The position numbers were made by a program, and so were the translations under genes. This document shows positions 34,001 to 42,884 of a stretch of 64,000 nt of DNA, one piece after another. The stretch spans positions 930,001 to 994,000 of the forward strand of contig CM022376.1 of the NCBI GenBank assembly GCA_011800155.1, read 5' to 3'. This stretch comes from Flammulina velutipes. Lineage: Eukaryota > Basidiomycota > Agaricomycetes > Agaricales > Physalacriaceae. The notes beneath the pieces are model-generated. The model did no database searches, was not told the DNA's origin, and worked only from the letters and a program-made list of their open reading frames with translations. Position 1 is the first letter of the stretch. Every line of letters begins with the position of its first letter.

Positions 34001-34553
34001 TCAGCCGTGAAGGCCTTCTGGACGATACACTAGAGCGGGACTGGGTTCGGGCTTCACCAGTCGATGGTGGGCGCTTTGATACCGTGGTAGTCCTCACGGG
34101 AGATGAAGCTGAGTCAACAGGATTGGATGGTAGGCAAATGTTTTTCATTTTGAGTACTTCTTCTCACTGGATTCAGGCACTCGGATCGGGCGCATACATG
34201 TTATATTCAAGGTACCAAGCACAATTCGACTCAAGGGCGACAATATACCGACACCATCGTACTGGCCAAAAGCTCCGCTGGCTTATGTTGAATGGTTCAC
34301 AAAGCCAAAGCTAACGCCCCGTGCCGCCAAAATTCACAACATGCCATCGGTTTCAAAGGATATCCGTAACGGGAAGCCCGTTTGGTCTATCATACCACTC
34401 GGTAATATTCGCCAATCTTGTATGCTGTTTCCTGACTTCGGTAAGACGGCGTCGAATGTGTGGGATACCAACGAACCAATTTTAGATACTTGTACACATT
34501 TTCTTATCAATAACTGGCAGAGTCTTTACACATATCAGACATTATATATATAG
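31028..34553 (+). CDS. Plavaka transposase
   Basis: ATG at 31028. Residues 1-35 hold a C2H2-like finger (FRCENPMCTISFATYGHMRSHLK), followed by a long acidic run (about 31258-31360). Exon 1 ends LLNIDG; exon 2 (31881-32175) and exon 3 (32225-33470) give the Plavaka core: KLGLSYSNTKGLHENLE, WKVQDLLPHTHTLAAL, IVSTDKTQLTQFSGGKQAYP, LGNIPSYLRRKPS, KCWAGATEL, PDVLHQLYQGVLKHLLEW, IPKFHSLVHYVEMIRLFG and TEMFERLHIDFSKKGWRASN. A Pro-rich repeat linker and a C-terminal RIGRIHVIFKVP ... LAYVEWFTKPKL module complete it. All splice phases agree and there is no stop, so the enzyme looks intact. Plavaka is a DDE-type transposase family of mushrooms related to CACTA enzymes. It is the only transposase within the element and so its likely mover. 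Confidence 0.9.
33605..33740 (+). repeat. 24-bp coding minisatellite (Pro-rich linker of the transposase)
   Basis: About five to six imperfect 24-bp units of the type CCCGTTACGCTGCCACCCGC / CCCGTTCCATTGCCACCCGC encode V(T/P)LPPA(P/S) repeats. The unit is a multiple of three, so copy number can vary without loss of frame. Confidence 0.7.
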
Positions 34554-34937
34554 CTAACTCGTCTATGATATTCCTACTTACAATAATGATTCTATTAACC
34601 AAGATATGAGAGTCAACTCTAAGCTTCAACTTCAAGGGTACTGAGGTCTCTGTGTCTTGCAATACTAACCAGAGGTGATTTGAGGCATACCAAGGTCAAT
34701 GAAAGGGTAAGAGGTAGCTTAGTGACACTTTAGGTCTGCATAGGCTGATTGAGATAATGATGCAGACTTATGGATATCCTAGACAGACTTGGGTCAGACG
34801 GAGGAAAGTCCCCAACTTATGGTTTATCTCGGTATACTATAAGATACCTGAGTTTCCAAGGCTTGTTGAGTCAATTAGGTTAATCACAGACTACTTAAGG
34901 TTGAGCATTGTTGAATAATAACACCTCCTGCTACCCG
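34554..34937. repeat. AT-rich right subterminal tract
   Basis: About 380 bp, A+T-rich, no gene. Shares short motifs with the left tract in inverted orientation: for example the plus-strand GTATACTATAAGATACCTGAG near 34831 compares with CCTGAGGTATACAGAAGTATA near 22432. Likely the right-hand transposase-binding zone. Confidence 0.5.
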
Positions 34938-34961
34938 AGGCTAGGAGGGCTTTTCCTGATG
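34938..34961 (-). repeat. Right terminal inverted repeat
   Basis: On the minus strand it begins CATCAGGAAAAGCCCTCCT, then AGCCT; 23 of 24 identical to the left end. It is read through as the false C-terminus of Gag (after GQP). Confidence 0.85.
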
Positions 34962-34963
34962 CT
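34962..34963 (+). repeat. Target-site duplication CT (right copy)
   Basis: Directly follows the right inverted repeat and matches 22225-22226. Confidence 0.75.
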
Positions 34964-36252
34964 GGTTGTCCCGTTGGTTTGAGATGCGGATTTTTCAGGT
35001 TCCACTGCACGATACGGTCGTACAGCGATCCTTCTCCCCTTGGGAAGTCCCTGGATCCGTCCCATAACGTGGTCCTTCCACCTGGAGAGATCAAGACTAC
35101 TTTGTCTTCGACCGCTTTCCGATGTACTGGACAAACGTTCCAGCTCCTGCATTCGGTTCCTCCGCAGAAACATCTAGGTTGGAACTGATTTCGCCTGGTT
35201 GATTCCTCGAACCTTTGCGTACTCGTGGATTTCACGTTTCCGCCATTCGCTTGTGGGTTCCTTTGTGGTTGTGGTCCTTGAGCGTTACCTGGTCCATTCT
35301 TGTTCTGTCCCGTCGATACTCCTTGTAGAGTCAGCGCTTGTAGTACCGCTTGTACCACAGCCGCTGGTTCAAATCCTTCGATTTTGACGCTATGTTCTTT
35401 TACGCCCGCTTTCTGGTTGGCGATAAACGTAGAGGTGCCAGTGAGACAGAACTCAGATGCTGATATGAGGTCGGCGAGCTTATGAGGCCTAGTTGGAGGA
35501 TGGTCTGGGAATTTGATTTCCAAGCGCCTCTTAACCATTCCTTTCAAGGCTTCTCCCAAGCCGCGCTCGAACAGGCGCGCGAGCTCGGGGTCCGAAACCG
35601 CACTCTCTTCCTTGAGAGCTAACCCAATCCTCTCGAATGTCCGCGTATATTCTCCTAGGGTGTGTAGGTCCTGAGGTGGCGCCAGATGGCACTGATCCGA
35701 TGCGTCCTGTAAGTCCGATAATTCGTATCGTCCTTTCTCCCTTGCTCCTGGGTACTTGTTGAGCACCGCCTGTACGAAGGCGTCCCATGTTGCCTTGGTT
35801 ATGACTCCTAGTGCGGATGTCACATCCTTTGCTTCTGGGATACGGCGCCAGTACTCTCGTGCTTCTGCTGGTAGATAGTACAGGGCGTACTGGATCCAGT
35901 CCGCGTCGTCCTTCTTCCCATGTTCCACACAAAGGTTTTTCACGTCTTCAAGGTAGTCCATCAGGTCTTTCGGATTTTCCGTAAAGGAGGGGGCACTTTT
36001 GTTTCCCCTTCCCGGCATCGTTTTGTTAGACATGTTGGGTGTAGGTGTATTGTTGGTTGGTGGGTTGGTAGGTGTATTGGTAGGCGCGGGGTTGTCTCCT
36101 CGGCCTTGGTTTCTGGCTTGATGCGCCAGGAATGGATTTGTAGGTGGAATTGTTGTTCCAGGTGGTCTCGCGGTTGTGGGTACCGTGAAGTCGAAGGGTT
36201 GTAAGGTGAGGGCAGTAAAGTCGATGTCCAAATCTTCTTGTACAGGAGTCAA
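34962..36252 (-). pseudogene. gag: Gypsy Gag half of the split Gag-Pro frame
   Basis: The frame is open from a TAG near 36375 but has no ATG before 36033 (MSNKTMPGRGNK), which is probably the start; the upstream part is Pro/Thr-rich. The capsid-like region is ENPKDLMDYLEDVKNLC, DWIQYALYYLPAEAREYWRR, ATWDAFVQAVLNKYPGAREK, then FERIGLALKEE and LARLFERGLGEALKGMVKRR, as in retrotransposon Gag proteins. The cysteine site is CFCGGTECRSWNVCPVHR. The true frame is lost at the transposon junction; the apparent tail down to 34891 is transposon sequence. On the minus strand it lies upstream of the protease fragment, as expected for one element. Confidence 0.85.
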
Positions 36253-36377
36253 CGGGTTTACTGGCTCTCCTCTGTCCTCGGGGTCTTCGGTTGTACGAAC
36301 TTTCTTCGCGAATCTACCGCTGCTCTCTCTCGGCCTCTTTCCTCCAGCCAGAGTCCGACCCTCGGTTGATTCCTAGA

Positions 36378-37250
36378 CTCCTTTGTCTCGCGACGACAAG
36401 GAAAGTGTTCGGAAGAACAAATGGGATCCTTGTTGTAGTATCCCCTCGCGGTGGGCTCCAGATATAGATCTCTTAACGAGTCTGAGTTCGTTGTGATGTT
36501 GAGGGGACTACCCGGTGGATTCCTGCTCTTGTTCTGGCGCACCGAGGTCGCAGACCTTGGTAGGTGAAGAAGTCGGGCGGCGAGCTGTCGCAGATGACGG
36601 TGGCACTTCCAAGTACGTGTTCGTCGAAGTACTAACACGTGCGCGAAAGTATAGGTTCCAAAAGTCTCTCGACAGTTGCAAGGGGCTTCTGTGTTGATAT
36701 TGTGGGGTGATAATTCTATATATGTGTTTCTACGACATGCTACAGTATTTATACTGTACGCTGTCGGCTTTCTCTTCCGTCTAGTTCTACGCTTAGGCCT
36801 CTCGATGCCTGCGTCATGTACCCTGATCGAGCGATCGTGCGACGATCCGGGGTTTGAGTCCGTGATGTGATTGGTGTTCCGTCGCGTCGAGTCAGACCAC
36901 CTCGCGATATGACTCTTCGAGGGTGGTAATTCTCTCCGTTCCTGTCGGCTTTGGCATCCAGATTCCCGAAGGTGCCTGGGCGCCATGCATGGCGCACAGC
37001 CTTGGTGTAATCTCTTCCCATCGATCTGGATCTTCTCGTTATCGATCGTTGCAATCCATCGATTAGTTCGGTAGCTTCCGTGTTCTGAAACGTCCATGCT
37101 TGTGCCGTGTGAAGTGCTGCGCCATATGTTCCTAATGCGGACGCGCCGTGGATGGCGCGTTCACACGTTCCGACCTATATGGCGCTGGCGCCGTCGTGCG
37201 CCACACCCATGTTTAGTATCAGTTCTGCACTCAGCCCAAGTGCAGGCTGT
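36378..37250 (-). promoter_or_regulatory. Leader/probable 5' LTR zone of the Gypsy element
   Basis: Non-coding sequence upstream of gag. A TATA-type box, TATAAATA, lies on the minus strand at 36753-36746 inside a near-palindrome (ACAGTATAAATACTGT). The right limit is set by the point where hAT-transposase homology stops (about 37250). A matching copy on the 3' side (16.2-17.35 kb) was not found, so LTR ends are not defined. GGCGCC-type palindromes cluster at 36980-37205. Confidence 0.4.
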
Positions 37251-38647
37251 ACAATAGCCCGCCATGTTGCTTCCGTCGTGCGCGCCAAAGATACCCTTAA
37301 AGCCAACAACTTTGTGCTGCACTGTCCAAACCCTTGTCAGTGGATCAACATCAACCCAGCAGCCTGTTGCACCCAGAAAGGGCTGCTTCGTAGTATCCGC
37401 CGACCAGCCATCCCCTGTCATCGCAACCTTCCCGAGAGTCATCTGTGCTGACGTCAACCATACAATCTTGGTGCCAGGACGACGACGAGCCAACATACCT
37501 CTATCACCGCCTTGGTCTCCTCCAAGTACTGGACGAAGCGGTTATGTATGAGCGTGCAGACTTTGTGCGTAGACAGGAGCTCGCTGGACTTGGATTTTGG
37601 GCGCATGGACACAAGAGCGTTGCGGAAAAACATATTGTTGGCGGTTGCGAGCGGCTGGAACATTATGAGGTGCGCTATCTCTATGCAGATTGATCTTCAA
37701 CTCACCTTATCGCAACAGGTAATATATTTTGCAACGTTTTCCAACACACCTTCGGTAGTGAACTCCCGCGGGCCAAGCTGCTTTGTTAAATGGGTGTCCA
37801 ACGTACCCGCACCAGCAGCTTCTCCTCTGGCAGCAGCTGCTGCCTCAGCCTCTGCTTTCCGAAACGCACTCAAAACATTTGGCGGCATAGCGTCGGTGCG
37901 TAGTGGGATCTTCTTTTCCTCACAGTGCTGCTTATAAACATCCCAGTGCTGCTTGCAGTGGCCGCGACAAGACGATATTCCTCCACGCAAGAACGCCTCA
38001 TCCTTCGCATCCCCCTTTTTCCTTTCCCTTTAACGCAGGTAAATATCCATGCCTAACCATCTATGCAAGCTGCTTACCGACATATAGTGCACCATCGGCC
38101 TTTGGCTTCGACTCTCTCCCGCTTGCCTTTAATGAAGACCTTCGACGTCTGCATCGGCGTGAATATGGTGTAGACGTCTTCTGCGGCCTGCTTCGTATGG
38201 TACTCTTCGGGAATCGGTGTGTCATGGCGAGCTTCCAGTATCTGGGATGCTGTCAGCTCACTATTGATAGGCACAACAACAACGTACCTCCACCTCCCCA
38301 TCCGAGGCAGCACTGCCGCTATCGCTATCATTGTCATGTTCCGGACTCACTTGACGGCGCTTTTTTTTGCGCGGCTTCACCTTTGGCTTCATTGGTTGCG
38401 GTGTATCTGAGTGTTCCTCAACATCCTTTACCACCTTCTTGCGCGACTGCGCAGCCGCCTTACCCTTACCCTTTACCGGACGTTTTGGAGGCAGGACTAC
38501 ATCTGACTCGCTGTCCTCTTGTTGGGAGGGTGAATCATCAACAGTGGAGAGTGATTCGTGCGCGCGCTTGTGAACTCTTGCCGAAGACGATGATGCCTTG
38601 GAGTTCCCTACCTGATTCGTTCGAGAACGAGTACCAGGTGGCGCCAT
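37251..38647 (-). pseudogene. hAT-family transposase, N-terminal half only
   Basis: ATG at 38647 (MAPPGTRSRTNQVGNSK). A basic, acidic-patch linker (KPKVKPRKKKRRQVSPEHD) is followed by an exon at about 38225-38090 (HDTPIPEEYHTKQAAEDVY). A BED-finger-like exon near 37975-37710 reads SCRGHCKQHWDVYKQHC, and a further exon reads RPKSKSSELLSTHKVCTLIHNRF. The catalytic-domain start is at 37440-37255: KVAMTGDGWSADTTKQPFLG and GFKGIFGAHDGSNMAGY, the segment with the first Asp of hAT transposases. Homology stops there; the remaining catalytic residues and the C-terminal dimerisation region are missing. The break coincides with the start of the retroelement leader, so the Gypsy insertion probably truncated it. 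Confidence 0.75.
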
Positions 38648-38835
38648 TAATTGGTGAGGTGTGTTTCGCAAATTTCTGTCTTTTTGTGTTCTCAACCTTG
38701 TTGCAGCCTTCAGGTAGGCCTAGAGCAGAGCAGGGCAGAGGGTGTTTAGACTGGGTAGAGGGTTGACTATTTAGTGACATAGTAAAGTACGTAGCATAGA
38801 ATTCTGTGGAGTGCCGACATGTGGCGGCCATGTAT

Positions 38836-38916
38836 ATGACCGGTCGGGACTAGTCGGACTGATCGGTCGGACCGGTCGGACCACTTGTCGGTTTGACCGG
38901 TTGGACTTGGTCAGTC
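38836..38916. repeat. GGTCGGACC-type imperfect tandem repeat
   Basis: A run of part-palindromic units around ACCGGTCGG and GGTCGGACC, about eight in 80 bp. No coding potential. Confidence 0.7.
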
Positions 38917-38944
38917 TGCGGTTCTCTATTTCTGAAAAAATCCT

Positions 38945-39050
38945 GGAACTGCAGACTGCAACCAGTCCTGCGCCACAACTGCATGTCTTGCAGTCCAGTT
39001 GTAGGGGGTTGAGGTTCAGTTGAGTTTGCAGTTGCTTTGCAGTTTGACGG
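38945..39050. repeat. CTGCA/GCAGTT-rich low-complexity tract
   Basis: Repeated ACTGCA, TTGCAG and CAGTTG words, following directly on the GGTCGGACC tract. Confidence 0.6.
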
Positions 39051-39250
39051 ACCCGACTTTTAAACTCTATCCGTCACACCTTCCTCTCTCGACCTCTGCC
39101 TGATAGCTTGAGCTTCCCAAGCGGTGGTCTTTTTCCAATCCAAGGAAAACTTCCCGCAGTAAACCTGCAGCGCGTTGCAGAGAGGCTTGTCGCGTTTGTA
39201 CGTGAGTGAAAGTGATAGACTGCCAAATAGGCCAAAACATCGAACCTGTA

Positions 39251-40043
39251 TGGTGCTGTTCACTTAGTCACCACAACTTTGTGACAACCGTTTTGTAGGG
39301 GTCACCTGTGACCCAAATTCTTATCCCTTTAGTAGAAATGCTCCAATTGATGAGGGGAACAAATCCTCTAGACTCTAGAGGGATTTTTTATTGCGTCAAA
39401 ACTGGGCGAGTTTTTTTTGAGGCTCGGACCGGATTTGGCGAGCGTGACGATTCTCGCGCAAGATGTCACGTATTGTCACACTTTCGGCCATTTTTGGGTC
39501 TTCGGAAATGGACGTTTCAGGCCATTTGAGATTTCAAAAAGTTCTCAGGAAAATTCAGGGGGCAGGCGTCGGAGAAAGCCGTGAAATTGGGTGGTGCAGC
39601 TAGGTCGTGGGAATTTATCATCGGCAGGTCGGCATTCGAGCGTGGCGCTTGTGTTGAACTTTCTCTCTCTTTGTTCTCCGACGCAATGGCAAGGACACTT
39701 CGTCTAAGATTGATACACATATGCCTTATAATTGTATTTTCCAGTCAATTCAAGCAATCCACTTGATATCTTGCTTATTGTCACATTTAAGTCGAAGGTT
39801 TTTTCTCGTTTAAACGAGCCATAGCAGCATTGAGCAACCCGAACATCGAATTACTGATACTCCGTCTCATATACATCGTAAGTGATGAAAAAGCTTGCCT
39901 CCTACTTCACTGTCGCCGGCCTGCCGATGATAAATTCCCACGACCTCGCTGCACCACCCAATTTCACGGCTTTCTCCGACGCCTGCCCCCTGGGAAAATT
40001 TGGCGGCTGGACAAAAATAGTGGTGACTAAGTGAACAGCACCA
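39251..40043. mobile_element. 793-bp MITE/fold-back element with TA duplication
   Basis: Perfect 24-bp inverted ends begin TGGTGCTGTTCACT (39251-39274 and 40020-40043) and are flanked by TA on both sides (39249-39250, 40044-40045). A second inverted pair lies inside: 39556-39633 and 39915-39992, 78 bp with about two mismatches. The distance from the outer to the inner repeat is about 280 bp on the left and 28 bp on the right, so the arms are uneven. No coding capacity. TA duplication points to mobilisation by a Tc1/mariner-like enzyme. Confidence 0.8.
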
Positions 40044-40483
40044 TACGCCACATGCCGGCTTCCGTCTTTGAACAAGGGTCAAGAGAGGCTAGCCTGGGGG
40101 AAGAAGGGATATCTAACTGGGACGAACTTGGCCGACATTTCAGCCTTATCCTCTATGTCGCTCTACTCGTCAGCTTATTCTGTTCGTCTAAACTAGGCAT
40201 CCCAAGCTGGAAGATAAACGCGTCGACGAGTGAAGACAAGGAGACATGATTATCCGATCAGCCAAACACGACATAATATGGGGGCGCCACATTTATGCTT
40301 GTCCAGTCACCATCATGATCGTTCCGCGTTTTAAATGCAAGACTTGTTCCTTCAGCGCCCGGACGTTGTAAGTTCTTCTATTTTAATATATACTCAATTG
40401 GCTTATTCGCCGAATGGGAAGTTGATTACACTGTGGTGTCCTGGAATACAGCGCCCACTGATCGGTGTCTGCACGGTTATCCC

Positions 40484-40489
40484 TATAAG
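40484..40489 (+). promoter_or_regulatory. TATA-like box of the monooxygenase gene
   Basis: TATAAG 41 bp before the ATG at 40530, allowing a short leader. Confidence 0.4.
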
Positions 40490-40529
40490 AGGATGATTTT
40501 CTCTTGACATCATCTCACCTTATCCTCCA

Positions 40530-42715
40530 TGTCTTCTTCCACTATCCCTGTACTCATCGTGCGTACTACTGTAACTGCCTTTTTCCGAGTCCTCGTCTGA
40601 ACATAGCACAGATAGGCGCTGGACCTGCAGGCTTAGTCTCTGCGCTTTGCTTGGCAAAGAATGGGATACCAGTTCGCATCGTCGATAAAGCCCCGACATT
40701 CCATGTAGGTTCTCGCGGCTTTGGAGTTCAGGTCAGCCCTTTGTATCGCTCTTATTGACTCGGACTCATAACTGACTGTGACCTCAGCCACGTACATTTG
40801 AGCTCTTCAAGAGCCTCGGCGTACTCGACGATGTCCAGAAATTGGCGACACCTATCCCCATTATGCGGGCTTACAAGCTTCCTGGCGGCACAATCCCAGT
40901 CAAGACCTGGAATCTCTACGAGAAAGGCGATGTCTGGCCTGATCGTCCATTCGTACGTTTCGTTTTCCTAATGTGTATGTTATCGACTCATTGGACACTA
41001 GGCCAACGGGGCATGTATCGGACAGTCAGAGCTTGAACAGGTCTTGCGTGATCACCTTGCTGCTCTTGGGATCTCCATTGAGCTTAACATCGGCCTCGTT
41101 GCCCTCGAGCAAGACACAGACTCGGTGAAGGTGACACTCGCATCTTTCGAGAACGGCGAGCAGACGGACATGACCGAATTAGTTGAGACTAGATACCTCA
41201 TCGGCGCTGATGGCGCCAGAGGTGAGGCTCTTGATTGTGATATCTTTTTGAGAATGACATTGACACATATGCTATTATTGCAGGTAACTCCCGTAAACTT
41301 CTGGGCCTTACCTTCCAAGGCGAGACACGCGACGCTGATGGTATGGTCTGGGGAGACGTCGAGATTACTGGACTAGGATCAGATGTGAGTACCAGTGTCC
41401 TCTCCTCTTCAATTGGTCAATATCCTCTCCATTATATCTTTAGTTCTGGCACATTTGGGGAAAGCCTGGCCATTTCACGTTCGTTTTGTTCCTTCGTGCT
41501 GGCTCTACTCTTACATTGGTATAGTATCATGGCGCGCCCTTTGAAACCCACCGGAAATAAGTTCGGGCTCGGAATTACGGGCCAGAACTTCGACCCCACT
41601 GACCTTGCAGAACCTGCCAAAGTTGTCGAGTTTTTCAAGCAGGAGACTGGACGTACCGATCTTGAGTTCGGAGACTTTACGTGGCTTTCATACTTCAAGT
41701 AGGTGGACGCCGTCTTTACCTGAAATGTCGCGCTAACGACTTCAGACCCAACATGCGTATGGTGAACAAGTTCCAAGAAGGCCGGGCATTTGTCGTCGGT
41801 GGTATGCCATATTGAGAGACTGACCTATTTCATCACTCTGACCATTTGGTAGATTCAGCACATGTCCACTCGCCTACAGGTGGCCAAGGAATGAACACTG
41901 CGGTCCAAGATGCCGTAAGCTCTCTATACCCTCTCCATTCCCTCATATTACTTACGGGCTCTTAGTCGAACCTCACCTGGAAACTAGCCCTAGTCCTCAA
42001 GAAGCTCGCACCAGAATCTCTTCTCCTCACGTACAATGCAGAGCGTCTTCCTGTCATCACCCAAATGCTCCACGCCACATCCCAACTCTACACCCACACT
42101 GTTGCGAAAGAGACTGTGGCCCTAGTCGAGAATGATCATGGCAGAGACAATCCAGAGGACAATAAGAAGAGTGGCTGGTTCCGTTGGAGGAACTCCGCTC
42201 TGGAAATGTACGGTATCAACTGCCGTTACAGCGATATCGTGCTGGAGGAACGCAGTACCACGAGCCAGAACAAGGAGGCTGTTCTTGCGCACGCGTATTC
42301 CGGGTATGAAACTCAAGGCACTTTGCTTGCGGGGGATCGCGCCCCAGAGGCTCCAGGGTTGCTTGACGGGGAGACGGAAACGACACTACTCCAATTACTA
42401 AAACCCGATCTTCATACCGTGCTGGTTTTTGGCTCCATTGGTGAAGATGTTGTTGACGCAGTTCGGTCGGCACCGAATGGTACAGTCCAGGTGTTTGTCA
42501 TCGTTATAGAAGGTACGGGCAGTGGGGGGCAGCAAGGGCCCGGCATTAACAGTGTCGTCGACCGAGATGGACATCCTCATGCTACATATGTCGCGAATGG
42601 TGGCAGAGAAAGCAGAAATGTCGTGATAATTCGACCTGACACCTTTATAGGTGCTATCCTCCGGGATGGCAAGGGTGTCACGAAGTATTTCTCCAAGATA
42701 TTCGGCCCTAGATAA
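40530..42715 (+). CDS. FAD-dependent aromatic (phenol/pentachlorophenol-type) monooxygenase
   Basis: Nine or so exons, ATG at 40530 (MSSSTIPVLI). The dinucleotide-binding GxGxxG is IGAGPAGLVSALCLAKNGI, split from the start by the first intron. RYLIGADGARG is the conserved DG motif, and FVVGDSAHVHSPTGGQGMN is the second FAD (GD) motif. All introns have GT/AG ends; one at about 41494-41544 must be removed to join GKPGHFT to IMARPLKPTG. The C-terminal 200 residues form a thioredoxin-like domain (GTLLAGDRAPEAPGLL, FIGAILRDGKGVTKYF), as in phenol 2-monooxygenases. It uses NAD(P)H and O2 to hydroxylate an aromatic ring; the substrate cannot be told. The gene is first outside the mobile-element island. 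Confidence 0.9.
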
Positions 42716-42884
42716 ATTATTGAGCACGTATGGTGACTGTGATTCCCGTGTATGAGTATGTACCACTGTGCCATATCGTCGCGAACAAAGAAAGGAATCG
42801 CCCGGCACCGCCCATTGCGGCGTTAATGATGATTTGGGACAAGATCAACTTGCTTTTAACTTTCATCACAGTCCATATCTGCAA

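Larger units (their letters stand above)
22227..34961. mobile_element. 12,735-bp Plavaka-type DNA transposon carrying a TET/JBP gene
   Basis: The ends are inverted repeats: 22227-22250 on the plus strand and 34961-34938 on the minus strand share 23 of 24 bases, starting CATCAGGAAAAGCCCTCCT. A CT duplication flanks them. The element sits inside the gag-pro frame of a Gypsy element, and its precise removal restores that frame. Inside are AT-rich subterminal tracts at both ends, a complete Plavaka transposase on the plus strand at the right, and three minus-strand cargo genes: an unknown Ala/Ser-rich protein (23091-24866), a TET/JBP-like dioxygenase (25067-26692) and a large unknown protein (27473-29744). 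Plavaka elements are placed near the CACTA group, which has short TIRs, subterminal repeats and 2-3 bp duplications, all matching what is seen. Confidence 0.85.

Noticed and set aside
36440..36465. Primer-binding site in the Gypsy leader (minus strand TGGAGCCCACCGCG)
   Set aside because: The reverse looks like a tRNA 3' end with CCA, but T-arm and acceptor spacing do not fit a tRNA.
36258..37097. 279-aa basic open frame on the minus strand
   Set aside because: Arg/Thr-rich composition without motifs, overlaps the leader and TATA box of the Gypsy element; likely chance.
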